Shown: positions 1-7,857 of the stretch, in pieces
Numbering within the stretch: position 1 is the stretch's first letter
Layout: each line of letters starts with the position of its first letter
NCBI GenBank assembly: GCA_902801325.1
Contig: CADCHQ010000007.1
Span: 62,001 to 126,000, forward strand
DNA length: 64,000 nucleotides
Reading direction: 5' to 3'
Source: an uncultured Bacteroidales bacterium
GTDB taxonomy: Bacteria; Bacteroidota; Bacteroidia; Bacteroidales; Bacteroidaceae
Notes under the pieces: model-generated
What the model saw: the letters and a program-made list of their open reading frames with translations, nothing else
Told to the model about the DNA's origin: nothing
The model's database searches: none
Position numbers and translations under genes: made by a program

Positions 1-3000
1 CGCTTTACAACGACCCTGCCAGTGACGACTATCACTATTATCGTGGTTCTGACTATGACCGCGACAAAAAGTCCATTCTCGACCGCTACAAGCGCATCAA
101 TATGCCAGAAGGCAACTCGCCTGATTCCAACAACTCACCCGAGAGTTACGAGACGGCATACAAGACTACGCCTGACGTGGAAGATCTGAACCTCGACTAC
201 ACGCTTAATGAATACGAGAAGTATTTCCAATACCATATCTCCGTACGTCCCGAGGACCTGACCGTTGGACGCAACCACATTGTGGACAAGCGCGTATATA
301 CTGCCACGCTCAGAAACGGAAACAAAGAAGAAGTCAACTGGTATCTCTTCCGTGTTCCCCTAAATAGTTATGAGTCGAAGGTGGGCAACATCAGCGACTT
401 CACCAGCATTCGCTTCATGCGTATGTTCTTGACGGGCTTTGAAGAGCCTATTGTAATGCGTCTGGCAACCCTCGACCTCGTTCATGGTGATTGGCGTAGT
501 TATGAGCAAGCACTTTACACAGGCGAAGCTCCATCCAGCAGCGCCACGATGACGGTAAGCACAGTCAGCATCGAAGAGAATGGTAGCAAGCAACCCGTCA
601 ACTATGTCCTGCCTCCAGGCATCAGTCGTGTCACCGACCCCAACCAGAGCCAGTTGGTGGAGGAGAACGAGCAGAGCTTGTGTCTGGTCGTAGAGAACCT
701 TTCGCCGGGCGATGCCAAAGCAGTGTATAAGAACTGCAATTACGACATGCGCCAGTATAAGCACCTGCAACTCTTCGTCCATGCCAATGCGCTGATGAAC
801 GATATCACCGACCTGCAAGATGGTGAGACAAGTGTCTTCCTGCGCTTGGGAAGTGATTACAAGAGCAACTTCTACGAGTACGAAGTGCCACTCACCATTA
901 CACCCGAGCGCCCAGGAAAGGCTTACGACACTTACTCTGCCGCGGATTGTCGCGCTGTATGGCCTGCCGAGAATATGATTAACATCGACATGGACATCCT
1001 CACCAACCTGAAGAAGGAACGCAATAAGCAAAAGAGTCTGGGCCTCATCTCTTTCAACCAACTCTTCTATGCTTACGACGACAACTATCCCAGCAACCGC
1101 ATCTCCATCATGGGTAACCCAACGTTGGGTGAAGTGAAGACCATCATGATAGGTGTACGCAACAACGGGCGCATGGTAAAGAGCGTGGAAATATGGGCCA
1201 ATGAACTGCGTCTGCAGGAATTCACTAACGAAGGCGGATGGGCCGCACAAGGCACACTCAACATCCAACTCTCTGACTTGGGTAGTGTGAACGCCACCGG
1301 ACACATAGAGAAGGCAGGCTTCGGAGGCATCGAACAGACCGTTGCCGAGCGCAAGGACGAGGACAACATCAACTATGCCATTACCACACAGTTCGACCTC
1401 GGCAAGGTATTCCCAGAGAAAGCAAAGATTAATGCCCCACTCTATTATAGTTTCAGCAAGGAGACAGTTAAGCCCAAGTACAATCCTCTGGACACTGACA
1501 TGTTGCTCAACGACGCACTCGATGCCTTGCAGACTAAGGAGGAAAAAGACTCGCTCAAAGCCCTCACCACCATCAAGGAGACCCAGCGCAACCTCTCACT
1601 GTCAGGTGTAAAAGTGAACATTAGCAGTCGTAACCATCCCATGCCTTACGACCCATCGAACTTCACCTTCAACTATTCGCGTCGAAGCGCCACACGCGAA
1701 GGCGTAACTACCGTTTACGAATACGATCGTTCGTGGCGTGCAGGCATGAACTATGCTTGGAGTCCCAACTGGAAAGTATGGGAGCCCTTTAAGGATCTCA
1801 TCAAGTCGAAGTCAAAGTGGCTAGACTTGCTCAAAGAGCAGAACCTGGCCTTTGCACCCCAGAGCCTCACCTTTACCACAGAAATCAACCGCACCTACAG
1901 CGAAGAACAAAGCCGTGACGTGGAGAACCTCGACAACCACGAAGCCATTCCCGTTATCTTCTCGCAGAGTTATCTCTGGAACCGTGAGTTCTCGCTCAAA
2001 TGGGATATCTTCAAGGCTCTTCACTTCTCCTTCCAGAGTGGTACACATGCTGAGGTTGAAGAACCTTATACACCTGTCAACAAAGACCTATATCCCGACC
2101 AATACGAAGCATGGAAGGACTCCGTACGCTATAGTCTCCGTCACTTCGGACGCCCACTCGACTACAGTCAGTCGGCACAATTATCCTACAAACTCCCCAT
2201 CAACAAGATTCCTATGTTCGACTGGATTACCGCCGACGCATCATACAATTCCACCTACTCGTGGAAGCGTGGAACCGAGATGGAGGATGGTAGCACACTT
2301 GGCAACACCATTAACACCCAGCGCACACTTAATGGTGACGTCAAACTTGCCATGGAGACCCTATATAACCACTCCAATTTCTTGAAGGAAGCCAACAAGC
2401 GCTTCACTGCATCCAAGGCTAAGAGTGCATCGAAGAAGAAGGCCGATACAAAGAAAAAGGAATCCGACGCCAAGAAGGAAGCCAAACAACGTGCTGAGGA
2501 AGAAGCCAAGCAGAAGGGAGTGCCTGTCGATTCCATCCTTGCTCAGCAGGAGATGGCCAAGCAGAGCAATGCCAAGGGAGTGAGCCAGCAAAAGAACAAC
2601 CAAAAGCAGAAGGGCTTTGCACAAGAGATACAGCTGCATACCGATACCACTACGACCGTAAACCACAACCAGAAGTCGAAGCGACTTGTAGTTACCGCCC
2701 GCGATGAGGCCGGACACACCTATAAACTAAAATATAAGAAACTCGACGATAACAAGATTGTCATCAGCAATCTCGACTCCGTGAAGATACGCGTCAATGT
2801 TGTTGCCAAACCGAAACTGGAGGACGAGAAATGGTACACCATGGCTCAAGCTATGGCACGCTTCGCCATGATGGTTCGCAACGTTAGTGTCTCCTATCGC
2901 AACACCTACAACCTCGCTCTTCCCGGCTTCATGCCAAATGTGGGTAGCATGCTCGGACAGCGCAGGAGTGGCAATGCCTTCCAACCCGGCCTTAAATATG

Positions 3001-4352
3001 CCTTTGGACTTATTGGCGACGGCTATATTGACGAGGCCAAGCAACGCGGATGGCTTCTCTGTGCCGACAATGTAGCAACGCCTGCTACCAGCAGTGGTAC
3101 CGAAGACCTGCAAGTGAAAGCATCGCTCGAGCCCTTCACCGACCTGAAGATTGACGTCTCCATGTCTCGCACACGCAATAAGAGCCAGAGCATACAATAC
3201 ATGTATCAGGGTAACCCCACCACCGAGACGGGTTCGTTCAACATGACCACCATCTCGTTGAAGTCTGCTTTCGCCGGCAGAGGCAATGCTCATAACGGAT
3301 ACCATAGTAAGACGTTTGAAAACTTCCGCAGCTATCTCGGCATCATACAGCAACGCGTAGAACAGCGCTACCATGGCGTTCAGTATCCACGCGGAACTGG
3401 TCAGGAAGGCACCTTCAATCCTGAGAACGGAACAGTTGATCCTTATTCTGCCGACGTCATGATTCCGGCTTTCCTCGCAGCATATACGGGAGGCAACCCA
3501 CGCAAGACCAGCCTCGACCTGTTCCCAGGTCTCAAGAAGATGCTCCCCAACTGGCAACTCACCTATCGCGGACTCTCTACCCTGCCCTTCTTCCGTGACC
3601 ACTTCAAGTCCGTCAACATTACACACGGATACAAGTCGGTCTATAGCATCGGTTCCTACAACACCTATGCGTCCTTCCTCTCCGCCATGACAGGTTCAAG
3701 CCTTGGCTTCATAGAGAATACGACTACGGGCAGTTATGTTCCCTCATCGATGTACGACATCTCCACCGTGAGCATCAACGAGCAATTTGCTCCGCTCGTA
3801 GGACTCAATGCCACGCTCAACAACAATATGACCCTCAAGCTCGAGTATCGTACCACACGCGTGGCTACCCTAAGCATGACATCGGCACAGATTAATGAGG
3901 CTTCCTCCAAGGACATCGTCTTCGGCTGGGGTTACAAGATAGATGACTTCAAGATAAGTAGTATCGTAGGAAAGAAGAAGAGTGGCAGTAAGGGAAGCAA
4001 GGGCAGCAAGAATAGCAAGAACAGTAAGGACGACGAAGATAACAAACAACAGAGCACGCGTGACACACGCTCAACGCGTAACAGCTTCGCACACGCCCTC
4101 AACCTCTCCTTCGACTTCTCATTCCGCAATCAGGATGCTCTGCGTCGCGACATACAGACTGGCCTCACAGAAGCCACCTCGGGCAACAAGGCCATCAAGA
4201 CCTCGTTCCAGGCCTCCTATGCCGTCAGTCGAATGGTAACCCTCAGTCTGTATTACGACCGTCAGCGCAACGCTCCTTTGCTCTCCTCATCGGCTTATCC
4301 CACCATCACCCAAGACTTCGGTCTTAATATGAAAGTATCGCTAACGCGCTAA
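1..4352 (+). CDS. sprA: Type IX secretion translocon protein SprA, C-terminal part (5' end outside window)
   Basis: The frame is open from base 3, so the gene starts upstream and the first in-window ATG at 102 is internal. About 1449 residues are visible; SprA proteins are usually about 2400, so this is the C-terminal 60 percent. SprA forms the very large outer-membrane beta-barrel through which type IX secretion cargo leaves the cell. The visible part is rich in alternating strands and aromatic residues, as expected of that barrel, and ends in a strand (FGLNMKVSLTR). Two lysine-rich low-complexity segments interrupt it, near nt 2395-2640 and 3970-4060; they look like lineage-specific loops. 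Identification rests on size, strand-rich composition and remembered family segments such as VKTIMIGVRNNGRMVKSVEIW. A SusC-type receptor is unlikely because no carboxypeptidase-like or plug domain is seen, though the missing N-terminus limits this. Confidence 0.88.
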   Translation, partial: LYNDPASDDYHYYRGSDYDRDKKSILDRYKRINMPEGNSPDSNNSPESYETAYKTTPDVEDLNLDYTLNEYEKYFQYHISVRPEDLTVGRNHIVDKRVYTATLRNGNKEEVNWYLFRVPLNSYESKVGNISDFTSIRFMRMFLTGFEEPIVMRLATLDLVHGDWRSYEQALYTGEAPSSSATMTVSTVSIEENGSKQPVNYVLPPGISRVTDPNQSQLVEENEQSLCLVVENLSPGDAKAVYKNCNYDMRQYKHLQLFVHANALMNDITDLQDGETSVFLRLGSDYKSNFYEYEVPLTITPERPGKAYDTYSAADCRAVWPAENMINIDMDILTNLKKERNKQKSLGLISFNQLFYAYDDNYPSNRISIMGNPTLGEVKTIMIGVRNNGRMVKSVEIWANELRLQEFTNEGGWAAQGTLNIQLSDLGSVNATGHIEKAGFGGIEQTVAERKDEDNINYAITTQFDLGKVFPEKAKINAPLYYSFSKETVKPKYNPLDTDMLLNDALDALQTKEEKDSLKALTTIKETQRNLSLSGVKVNISSRNHPMPYDPSNFTFNYSRRSATREGVTTVYEYDRSWRAGMNYAWSPNWKVWEPFKDLIKSKSKWLDLLKEQNLAFAPQSLTFTTEINRTYSEEQSRDVENLDNHEAIPVIFSQSYLWNREFSLKWDIFKALHFSFQSGTHAEVEEPYTPVNKDLYPDQYEAWKDSVRYSLRHFGRPLDYSQSAQLSYKLPINKIPMFDWITADASYNSTYSWKRGTEMEDGSTLGNTINTQRTLNGDVKLAMETLYNHSNFLKEANKRFTASKAKSASKKKADTKKKESDAKKEAKQRAEEEAKQKGVPVDSILAQQEMAKQSNAKGVSQQKNNQKQKGFAQEIQLHTDTTTTVNHNQKSKRLVVTARDEAGHTYKLKYKKLDDNKIVISNLDSVKIRVNVVAKPKLEDEKWYTMAQAMARFAMMVRNVSVSYRNTYNLALPGFMPNVGSMLGQRRSGNAFQPGLKYAFGLIGDGYIDEAKQRGWLLCADNVATPATSSGTEDLQVKASLEPFTDLKIDVSMSRTRNKSQSIQYMYQGNPTTETGSFNMTTISLKSAFAGRGNAHNGYHSKTFENFRSYLGIIQQRVEQRYHGVQYPRGTGQEGTFNPENGTVDPYSADVMIPAFLAAYTGGNPRKTSLDLFPGLKKMLPNWQLTYRGLSTLPFFRDHFKSVNITHGYKSVYSIGSYNTYASFLSAMTGSSLGFIENTTTGSYVPSSMYDISTVSINEQFAPLVGLNATLNNNMTLKLEYRTTRVATLSMTSAQINEASSKDIVFGWGYKIDDFKISSIVGKKKSGSKGSKGSKNSKNSKDDEDNKQQSTRDTRSTRNSFAHALNLSFDFSFRNQDALRRDIQTGLTEATSGNKAIKTSFQASYAVSRMVTLSLYYDRQRNAPLLSSSAYPTITQDFGLNMKVSLTR

Positions 4353-4354
4353 CA

Positions 4355-4700
4355 GACTCTCCCCCTGCCCTCCCTGCTAGGGAGGGAGCGGTTACCTATG
4401 ACTATAAAACGATAAACCTAATTAATAATAAGAACACATCCAAACAAATTCTGAGAGGAGAAGAATGAATATGAAAAAGAATTAATAAAAACATAACTAT
4501 CCCACTCTACTCCTCACCCTTAAGGGCGACTGGGGCCTTTAGAGAATCCACTAAATATGGATTCGGCCCCACAAAGGGCGAAGAAGGCCTTTAGATGATT
4601 GCCCTTTGGCAATCAGTGCCTGATGAGGGGAAGAATCTATGATTCTGACGGAGGTGTCGAGTCCCCATTCGCGACGGAGGGCAGGTCGGGAGAGGGTCTC
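4355..4700. repeat. MITE-like gene-free element with inverted GC-rich ends and internal hairpins
   Basis: The left end GACTCTCCCCCTGCCCTCC (4355-4373) starts three bases after the sprA stop. It is matched in inverse orientation, with a 2-base gap, by 4676-4700. Between them lie a stem GAATCCA/TGGATTC (4544-4550 with 4558-4564) extended by GGGGCC/GGCCCC, a stem GATTGCC/GGCAATC (4597-4614) and a stem AGAATC/GATTCT (4632-4646). No ORF with coding character is present. Whether it is mobile, a structured RNA or decayed sequence cannot be decided here. Confidence 0.45.
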
Positions 4701-4738
4701 TAATTCTTAATTCTTCACTCTTAATTCTTAATTAAATA
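4701..4738. repeat. Heptamer array (TTAATTC type)
   Basis: Five consecutive 7-nt units of the type TTAATTC, TTAATTC, TTCACTC, TTAATTC, TTAATTA sit directly upstream of the GlsB-like start codon. Arrays of the same design recur at many gene boundaries in this window. Confidence 0.7.
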
Positions 4739-4742
4739 AAAT

Positions 4743-4985
4743 ATGAACGGAATTATCGCAGGCCTCATAGTAGGCGTTTTGGCAGGCTTCATTGCCTCAA
4801 AGTTAACTGACGGTGCAGGCAAAGGCTGCCTTGTCGACCTTTTCCTTGGTGTCATTGGTGGCGTCGTAGGTGGTTGGCTCTTCGGACTGCTTGGTATCGA
4901 TGCCGGCGGCGGTTGGATTGGTTCCATCGTCACCGCAGCCATAGGTGCCATCCTCGTCCTTTGGCTCTTCAAGAAGATGAAATAG
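4743..4985 (+). CDS. GlsB/YeaQ/YmgE family small membrane protein
   Basis: This 80-residue protein is almost entirely hydrophobic. It has three glycine-rich membrane segments (about 3-20, 30-50 and 57-76) and a short KKMK cytoplasmic end. The pattern GLIVGVLAGFIASKL, then VDLFLGVIGGVVGGWLFGLLG, then GSIVTAAIGAILVLWL is typical of the transglycosylase-associated or GlsB/YeaQ/YmgE family, small inner-membrane proteins linked to stress responses in other bacteria. Their biochemical role is not established. The stop lies three bases before the next gene, so it is probably co-transcribed with the SGNH hydrolase. Confidence 0.85.
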   Translation: MNGIIAGLIVGVLAGFIASKLTDGAGKGCLVDLFLGVIGGVVGGWLFGLLGIDAGGGWIGSIVTAAIGAILVLWLFKKMK

Positions 4986-4988
4986 GCC

Positions 4989-5639
4989 ATGCACCGATAT
5001 CTCACCGCCTTGCTTGGCACACTCTTTCTGTGTCAGGCCCTTAGTGCACAAACCATCAATGTCATTGGCGACAGTTATGTGGCCAATCATCGCCGACCTC
5101 AGACCGAGGCATGGCACGCTTTGGTTGCACAGCGTCATGGTTGGACATATCGCAACTATGGGCGAAACGGCAGTTCCATTGCATGGGATCGTCAGCGTTT
5201 CGGTGCACGCATTGTTGAACGTTATCGCTTGATGAACGATACGGCCGATGTGGTAGTGGTTATTGCAGGCCACAACGATGCCGGTCTCATCGGCAACAAT
5301 CGCGACTCCCTACAATTATTCCGCGACAGTCTCGACCTCCTATGCCAAAGCTTGCGTGAGAAATATCCTCTTGCAGCCATTGGATTTGTCACGCCTTGGC
5401 ATGTCAAGCGACCTGGTTTCAAGCCCGTTATCAAGACCATCCACAAGGTTTGCCGACGCCACCACATCCCGGTACTCGACACGCGTCGCAGTCCTATTCG
5501 TGTAGAGGATGCCGACTTCCGCCGCCAATACTTCCAAGCCCCTGATGACCATGCCCACCTCAATGCCGAAGGTCACCAACTCATGCTTTCCTGGGCTGAA
5601 CCCTTTTTCCTCCGCCTCATGAAGCAAAGCAAGAAATAA
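4989..5639 (+). CDS. Exported SGNH/GDSL-family hydrolase
   Basis: The 216-residue protein starts with a signal peptide ending near LSAQ (about residues 1-21), so it should be exported. SGNH blocks are visible in order: block I GDSY with the nucleophile Ser (about 28), block II NYGRNG with its Gly, block III GHNDA with its Asn (about 94-98), and block V DDHAHLNAEGH with catalytic Asp and His (about 187-197). The full Ser-Gly-Asn-His set suggests an active esterase or deacetylase, as in family members that remove acetyl groups from glycans. The substrate cannot be read from the sequence. It follows the small membrane protein by 3 nt. Confidence 0.85.
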   Translation: MHRYLTALLGTLFLCQALSAQTINVIGDSYVANHRRPQTEAWHALVAQRHGWTYRNYGRNGSSIAWDRQRFGARIVERYRLMNDTADVVVVIAGHNDAGLIGNNRDSLQLFRDSLDLLCQSLREKYPLAAIGFVTPWHVKRPGFKPVIKTIHKVCRRHHIPVLDTRRSPIRVEDADFRRQYFQAPDDHAHLNAEGHQLMLSWAEPFFLRLMKQSKK

Positions 5640-5730
5640 GAAAAGAAAGTCATACCCCTTCTTTTGCCAAACGACATTATATTCATCTGATTGCGTTCTT
5701 CTGGACACCATCTGCTGGGGCTTAATCAAA

Positions 5731-5761
5731 TTATACAAAAATGTATAATACAAATTTGTAT
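5731..5761. promoter_or_regulatory. Two adjacent palindromes, candidate operators
   Basis: TTATACA-AAAA-TGTATAA (5731-5748) is followed at once by the palindrome ATACAAATTTGTAT (5748-5761). Both lie just upstream of the promoter region of the Crp/Fnr gene. Position and symmetry fit a dimeric regulator, possibly autoregulation. The binding protein is inferred only from adjacency. Confidence 0.5.
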
Positions 5762-5788
5762 AAGAAACGACTTGTGTTGAAAAATGAC

Positions 5789-5796
5789 TACCTTTG
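5789..5796 (+). promoter_or_regulatory. Bacteroidota -7 element of the Crp/Fnr gene
   Basis: TACCTTTG matches the TAnnTTTG -7 consensus of the primary sigma factor. No good TTTG -33 element is found 19-21 nt upstream. The position places transcription start near 5800. This excludes the in-frame ATG at 5794 and selects the ATG at 5824. Confidence 0.6.
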
Positions 5797-5823
5797 TACC
5801 CACGAATCAGAAAATTGGCGAAT

Positions 5824-6411
5824 ATGACACCAAACAAGCACTTCAACACCTACAAGGAGGGACTGGACTTGGAGTTCCTGCGGGAGTACTGCATGGAGCA
5901 TGGGAAGCGGCGCGTGATGGAGCGGGGCGAGACGCTGGAGGAGGCGGGGGAGCCTGCGCAGTGGGTGGCCTTCGTGGAACGCGGATGTTTCAAGTATATG
6001 GTGCACAACGAAGAGGAAGGGAAGGACTACTGCACGGGCTTCGCCTTCGAGGGTGAGTTCGTGTCTGACTTTCCTTATTGCCTCGACGGCGACGTGTCGG
6101 AGGTGAGCATCGAGGCGGACATGCCATGCGAAGTGCGCATCATCAGCGGACAGGAGCTGCAGGCCCTGATTGACAACGACCCGAAGATGGCGAAGATGGA
6201 CGTGAAGATACTCAAGAACCTGTTCAAAATGGTCTATGCCCGCGACCTCGACCATTACCGCTACACCGCCCGCAGCCGCTACCGCCGCCTGCTCGAACGC
6301 TGTCCGCAGGTGGTGCAGATGCTATCGCTAAAAGACATTGCCTCGTTTCTCAACATCACACCCAGTTATCTGAGCATACTCCGCAAGCAAATCACTTTCG
6401 GAGAAGAATAG
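5824..6411 (+). CDS. Crp/Fnr-family transcriptional regulator
   Basis: The 195-residue product has an N-terminal cyclic-nucleotide-binding-like beta-roll (about 25-115) and a C-terminal helix-turn-helix (about 160-190, with SLKDIASFLNITPSYLSILRK). The long connecting helix and the segment ARSRYRRLLERCPQVVQMLSLKDIASFLNI are typical of Bacteroidota Crp/Fnr regulators. No Cys cluster for an Fnr-type iron-sulfur centre is visible, and the phosphate-binding loop of true cAMP sensors is not obvious, so the ligand is unknown. I chose the start at 5824 because the -7 element overlaps the upstream ATG. The gene stands alone between a promoter with palindromes and a terminator. Its codons are more GC-rich than those of its neighbours, a hint of transfer or different expression. 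Confidence 0.85.
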   Translation: MTPNKHFNTYKEGLDLEFLREYCMEHGKRRVMERGETLEEAGEPAQWVAFVERGCFKYMVHNEEEGKDYCTGFAFEGEFVSDFPYCLDGDVSEVSIEADMPCEVRIISGQELQALIDNDPKMAKMDVKILKNLFKMVYARDLDHYRYTARSRYRRLLERCPQVVQMLSLKDIASFLNITPSYLSILRKQITFGEE

Positions 6412-6420
6412 TAATATTTT

Positions 6421-6436
6421 CTTTAACTAGTTAAAG
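6421..6436. promoter_or_regulatory. Perfect 16-nt palindrome
   Basis: CTTTAACTAGTTAAAG lies nine bases after the Crp/Fnr stop and just before its terminator. It could be an operator or an extra weak hairpin; nothing further supports either. Confidence 0.35.
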
Positions 6437-6444
6437 AGTTTTAC

Positions 6445-6480
6445 CCTCGGCACCCTATTTCTGGGCTTTGCCGAGGTTTT
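6445..6480 (+). terminator. Intrinsic terminator of the Crp/Fnr gene
   Basis: An 8-bp stem CCTCGGCA/TGCCGAGG (outer arms at 6445 and 6476) is followed directly by a run of T residues. Confidence 0.8.
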
Positions 6481-6611
6481 TTCGTGTCTTTTTTGAATAA
6501 CTTCGCAACAAAAACACACGAAGACCATGAATTACAAGGGCCATTATTCTGAGACTCTGAATTACTGCTTGACTTGTTGTATTCAAAGACGATTAAATTC
6601 GACGACATTTC

Positions 6612-6656
6612 TTTTAACATCTTTTATAGGTAAACTTTTTTGTCATTCTGAGTTAT
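6612..6656 (+). promoter_or_regulatory. Putative ECF-sigma promoter upstream of the sigma-TonB gene
   Basis: The segment ACATCTTTTATAGGTAAAC (core of 6612-6635), then 17 nt, then TTATATAGG recurs with one mismatch and identical spacing upstream of the GLPGLI operon (7764-7808). The second half of the intervening spacer is not conserved apart from a CTGAG. Shared upstream elements of a sigma gene and its neighbouring operon are the usual sign of autoregulation by an ECF sigma factor. The ATG lies about 28 nt downstream. Confidence 0.6.
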
Positions 6657-6684
6657 ATAGGCAGAACTACCAAAAGCAGACGAG

Positions 6685-7677
6685 ATGGACGAAAACCAAG
6701 TAAAAGGAATCGACGAACAAGTTGCCGGTTCTGCCGCTTGCGTAGAGACAACGGAGCAAGAATTTGAACAGATAGTTGAGCGAATGCGTCCACGCCTCTT
6801 GAAGATGGGGCGTGAGTTCTTCAATTCAGACACGGAGGCTGAGGAAATAGTTCAGGAGACATGGTTGCGTGTATGGAATATTCGTAATAAGGTTACGCTC
6901 ACTGACGCCTACATTTTGCGTGTGGCTCGCAACTGCTGCGTCAGCATGTGGCGCGGACAGCGGGCACAAGTGGAACTGACTGACGAAAGCAACATGGCAG
7001 TCTCTGAGATTACACCTCAAGAAGAAGTAGAGGAGCGCGAAAACTCAGAGTGGTTGCAGTCGCGCCTGAGAAACCTGCCACAGGCCGAACGCGAAGTTTG
7101 GCAACTCTTTTACGACGAAGGACTGACCGTGGAGGAAATAGCCGAAAAGCGCACTACCACAGTAGCCACAGTTCGCAAGACCATTTCAAATGTTCGTAGG
7201 CGCTTGCGCACCGACTTGCGTCGACATTTCATCGACCTACGCAAGTTCCTTATTATTGTCATCGTTGCCTTTGCAACAGGCATTGCTGTTGCAGCCATCA
7301 TCCGTCCCAACAATCGCATGCGCAACATCATGGAGCGCGTTCTGCACATACCGGAGGATACTACAATTTACGAAGTACCAGATGTGGTAGCCACCTACCA
7401 TCGCGACATCGATGCCCTTTTCCGCCATATCGCATCCGAGATGCACTACCCTGAGGGTGCTATGGCAGATAGCATAGAGGGGCGTGTCATAGTTCGTTTC
7501 GTAGTGGAGAAGGATGGAAGGTTGACACATTTCGAAGTCCTGAAAACCCCAGACGATCGACTCAGCGCCGAAGCCATCCGCGTCATGCGACTAACAGAGC
7601 CTTGGGTGCCAGCACAGAAGAATGGCCGCCCCGTTCGCTCTCACTTCTGCATACCAGTGATTTTCCGACTAAAATAG
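6685..7677 (+). CDS. ECF sigma factor fused to a membrane helix and a TonB C-terminal domain
   Basis: This 330-residue ORF is continuous and joins three modules. Residues about 25-95 are sigma-70 region 2 (EAEEIVQETWLRVWN, then DAYILRVARNCCVSMWR). Residues about 122-180 are region 4 (LRNLPQAEREVWQLFYDEG, LTVEEIAEKRTTTVATVRK). Residues 188-206 are one hydrophobic helix (FLIIVIVAFATGIAVAAII) preceded by a basic segment, which places the sigma part in the cytoplasm. Residues about 245-330 match the TonB C-terminal fold (IEGRVIVRFVVEKDGRL, SAEAIRVMRLTEPWVPAQKNG). TonB_C domains bind outer-membrane receptors in the periplasm, so the protein could sense envelope or receptor state and release its sigma part by proteolysis. 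This mechanism is inference. A terminator follows, then the GLPGLI operon with the same upstream motif. Confidence 0.85.
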   Translation: MDENQVKGIDEQVAGSAACVETTEQEFEQIVERMRPRLLKMGREFFNSDTEAEEIVQETWLRVWNIRNKVTLTDAYILRVARNCCVSMWRGQRAQVELTDESNMAVSEITPQEEVEERENSEWLQSRLRNLPQAEREVWQLFYDEGLTVEEIAEKRTTTVATVRKTISNVRRRLRTDLRRHFIDLRKFLIIVIVAFATGIAVAAIIRPNNRMRNIMERVLHIPEDTTIYEVPDVVATYHRDIDALFRHIASEMHYPEGAMADSIEGRVIVRFVVEKDGRLTHFEVLKTPDDRLSAEAIRVMRLTEPWVPAQKNGRPVRSHFCIPVIFRLK

Positions 7678-7726
7678 ATTTAGTTGAAAAAATGGATTAG
7701 TTAGTAATAGCCTTTTAGGCATCCGG

Positions 7727-7767
7727 CTCCACTTCGTCGTGACGATGAGGTGGAGTTTTCTTTTTTT
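7727..7767 (+). terminator. Intrinsic terminator after the sigma-TonB gene
   Basis: A 13-bp stem (7727-7739 with 7743-7755, two wobble pairs, loop TGA) is followed by TTTTCTTTTTTT. Its T-run merges with the start of the promoter motif of the next operon. Confidence 0.85.
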
Positions 7768-7808
7768 AACATCTTTTATGGGTAAACATCCGAGGGACTG
7801 AGCGTTAT
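7764..7808 (+). promoter_or_regulatory. Putative ECF-sigma promoter of the GLPGLI operon
   Basis: ACATCTTTTATGGGTAAAC, then 17 nt, then TTATTAGGG duplicates the element in front of the sigma-TonB gene. It lies directly after a terminator, so the GLPGLI operon probably starts here. The 5' leader would be about 40 nt. Confidence 0.6.
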
Positions 7809-7857
7809 TAGGGCAAAAGGACATTGAAGAACTCATAACTTTTATATCCATTTTAAT

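Noticed and set aside
2727..3626. 299-codon minus-strand frame inside sprA
   Set aside because: Mirror of the sprA coding frame; composition matches a complementary shadow.
5794..5823. Upstream ATG of the Crp/Fnr gene
   Set aside because: It lies within the -7 element, so it would not be on the mRNA.
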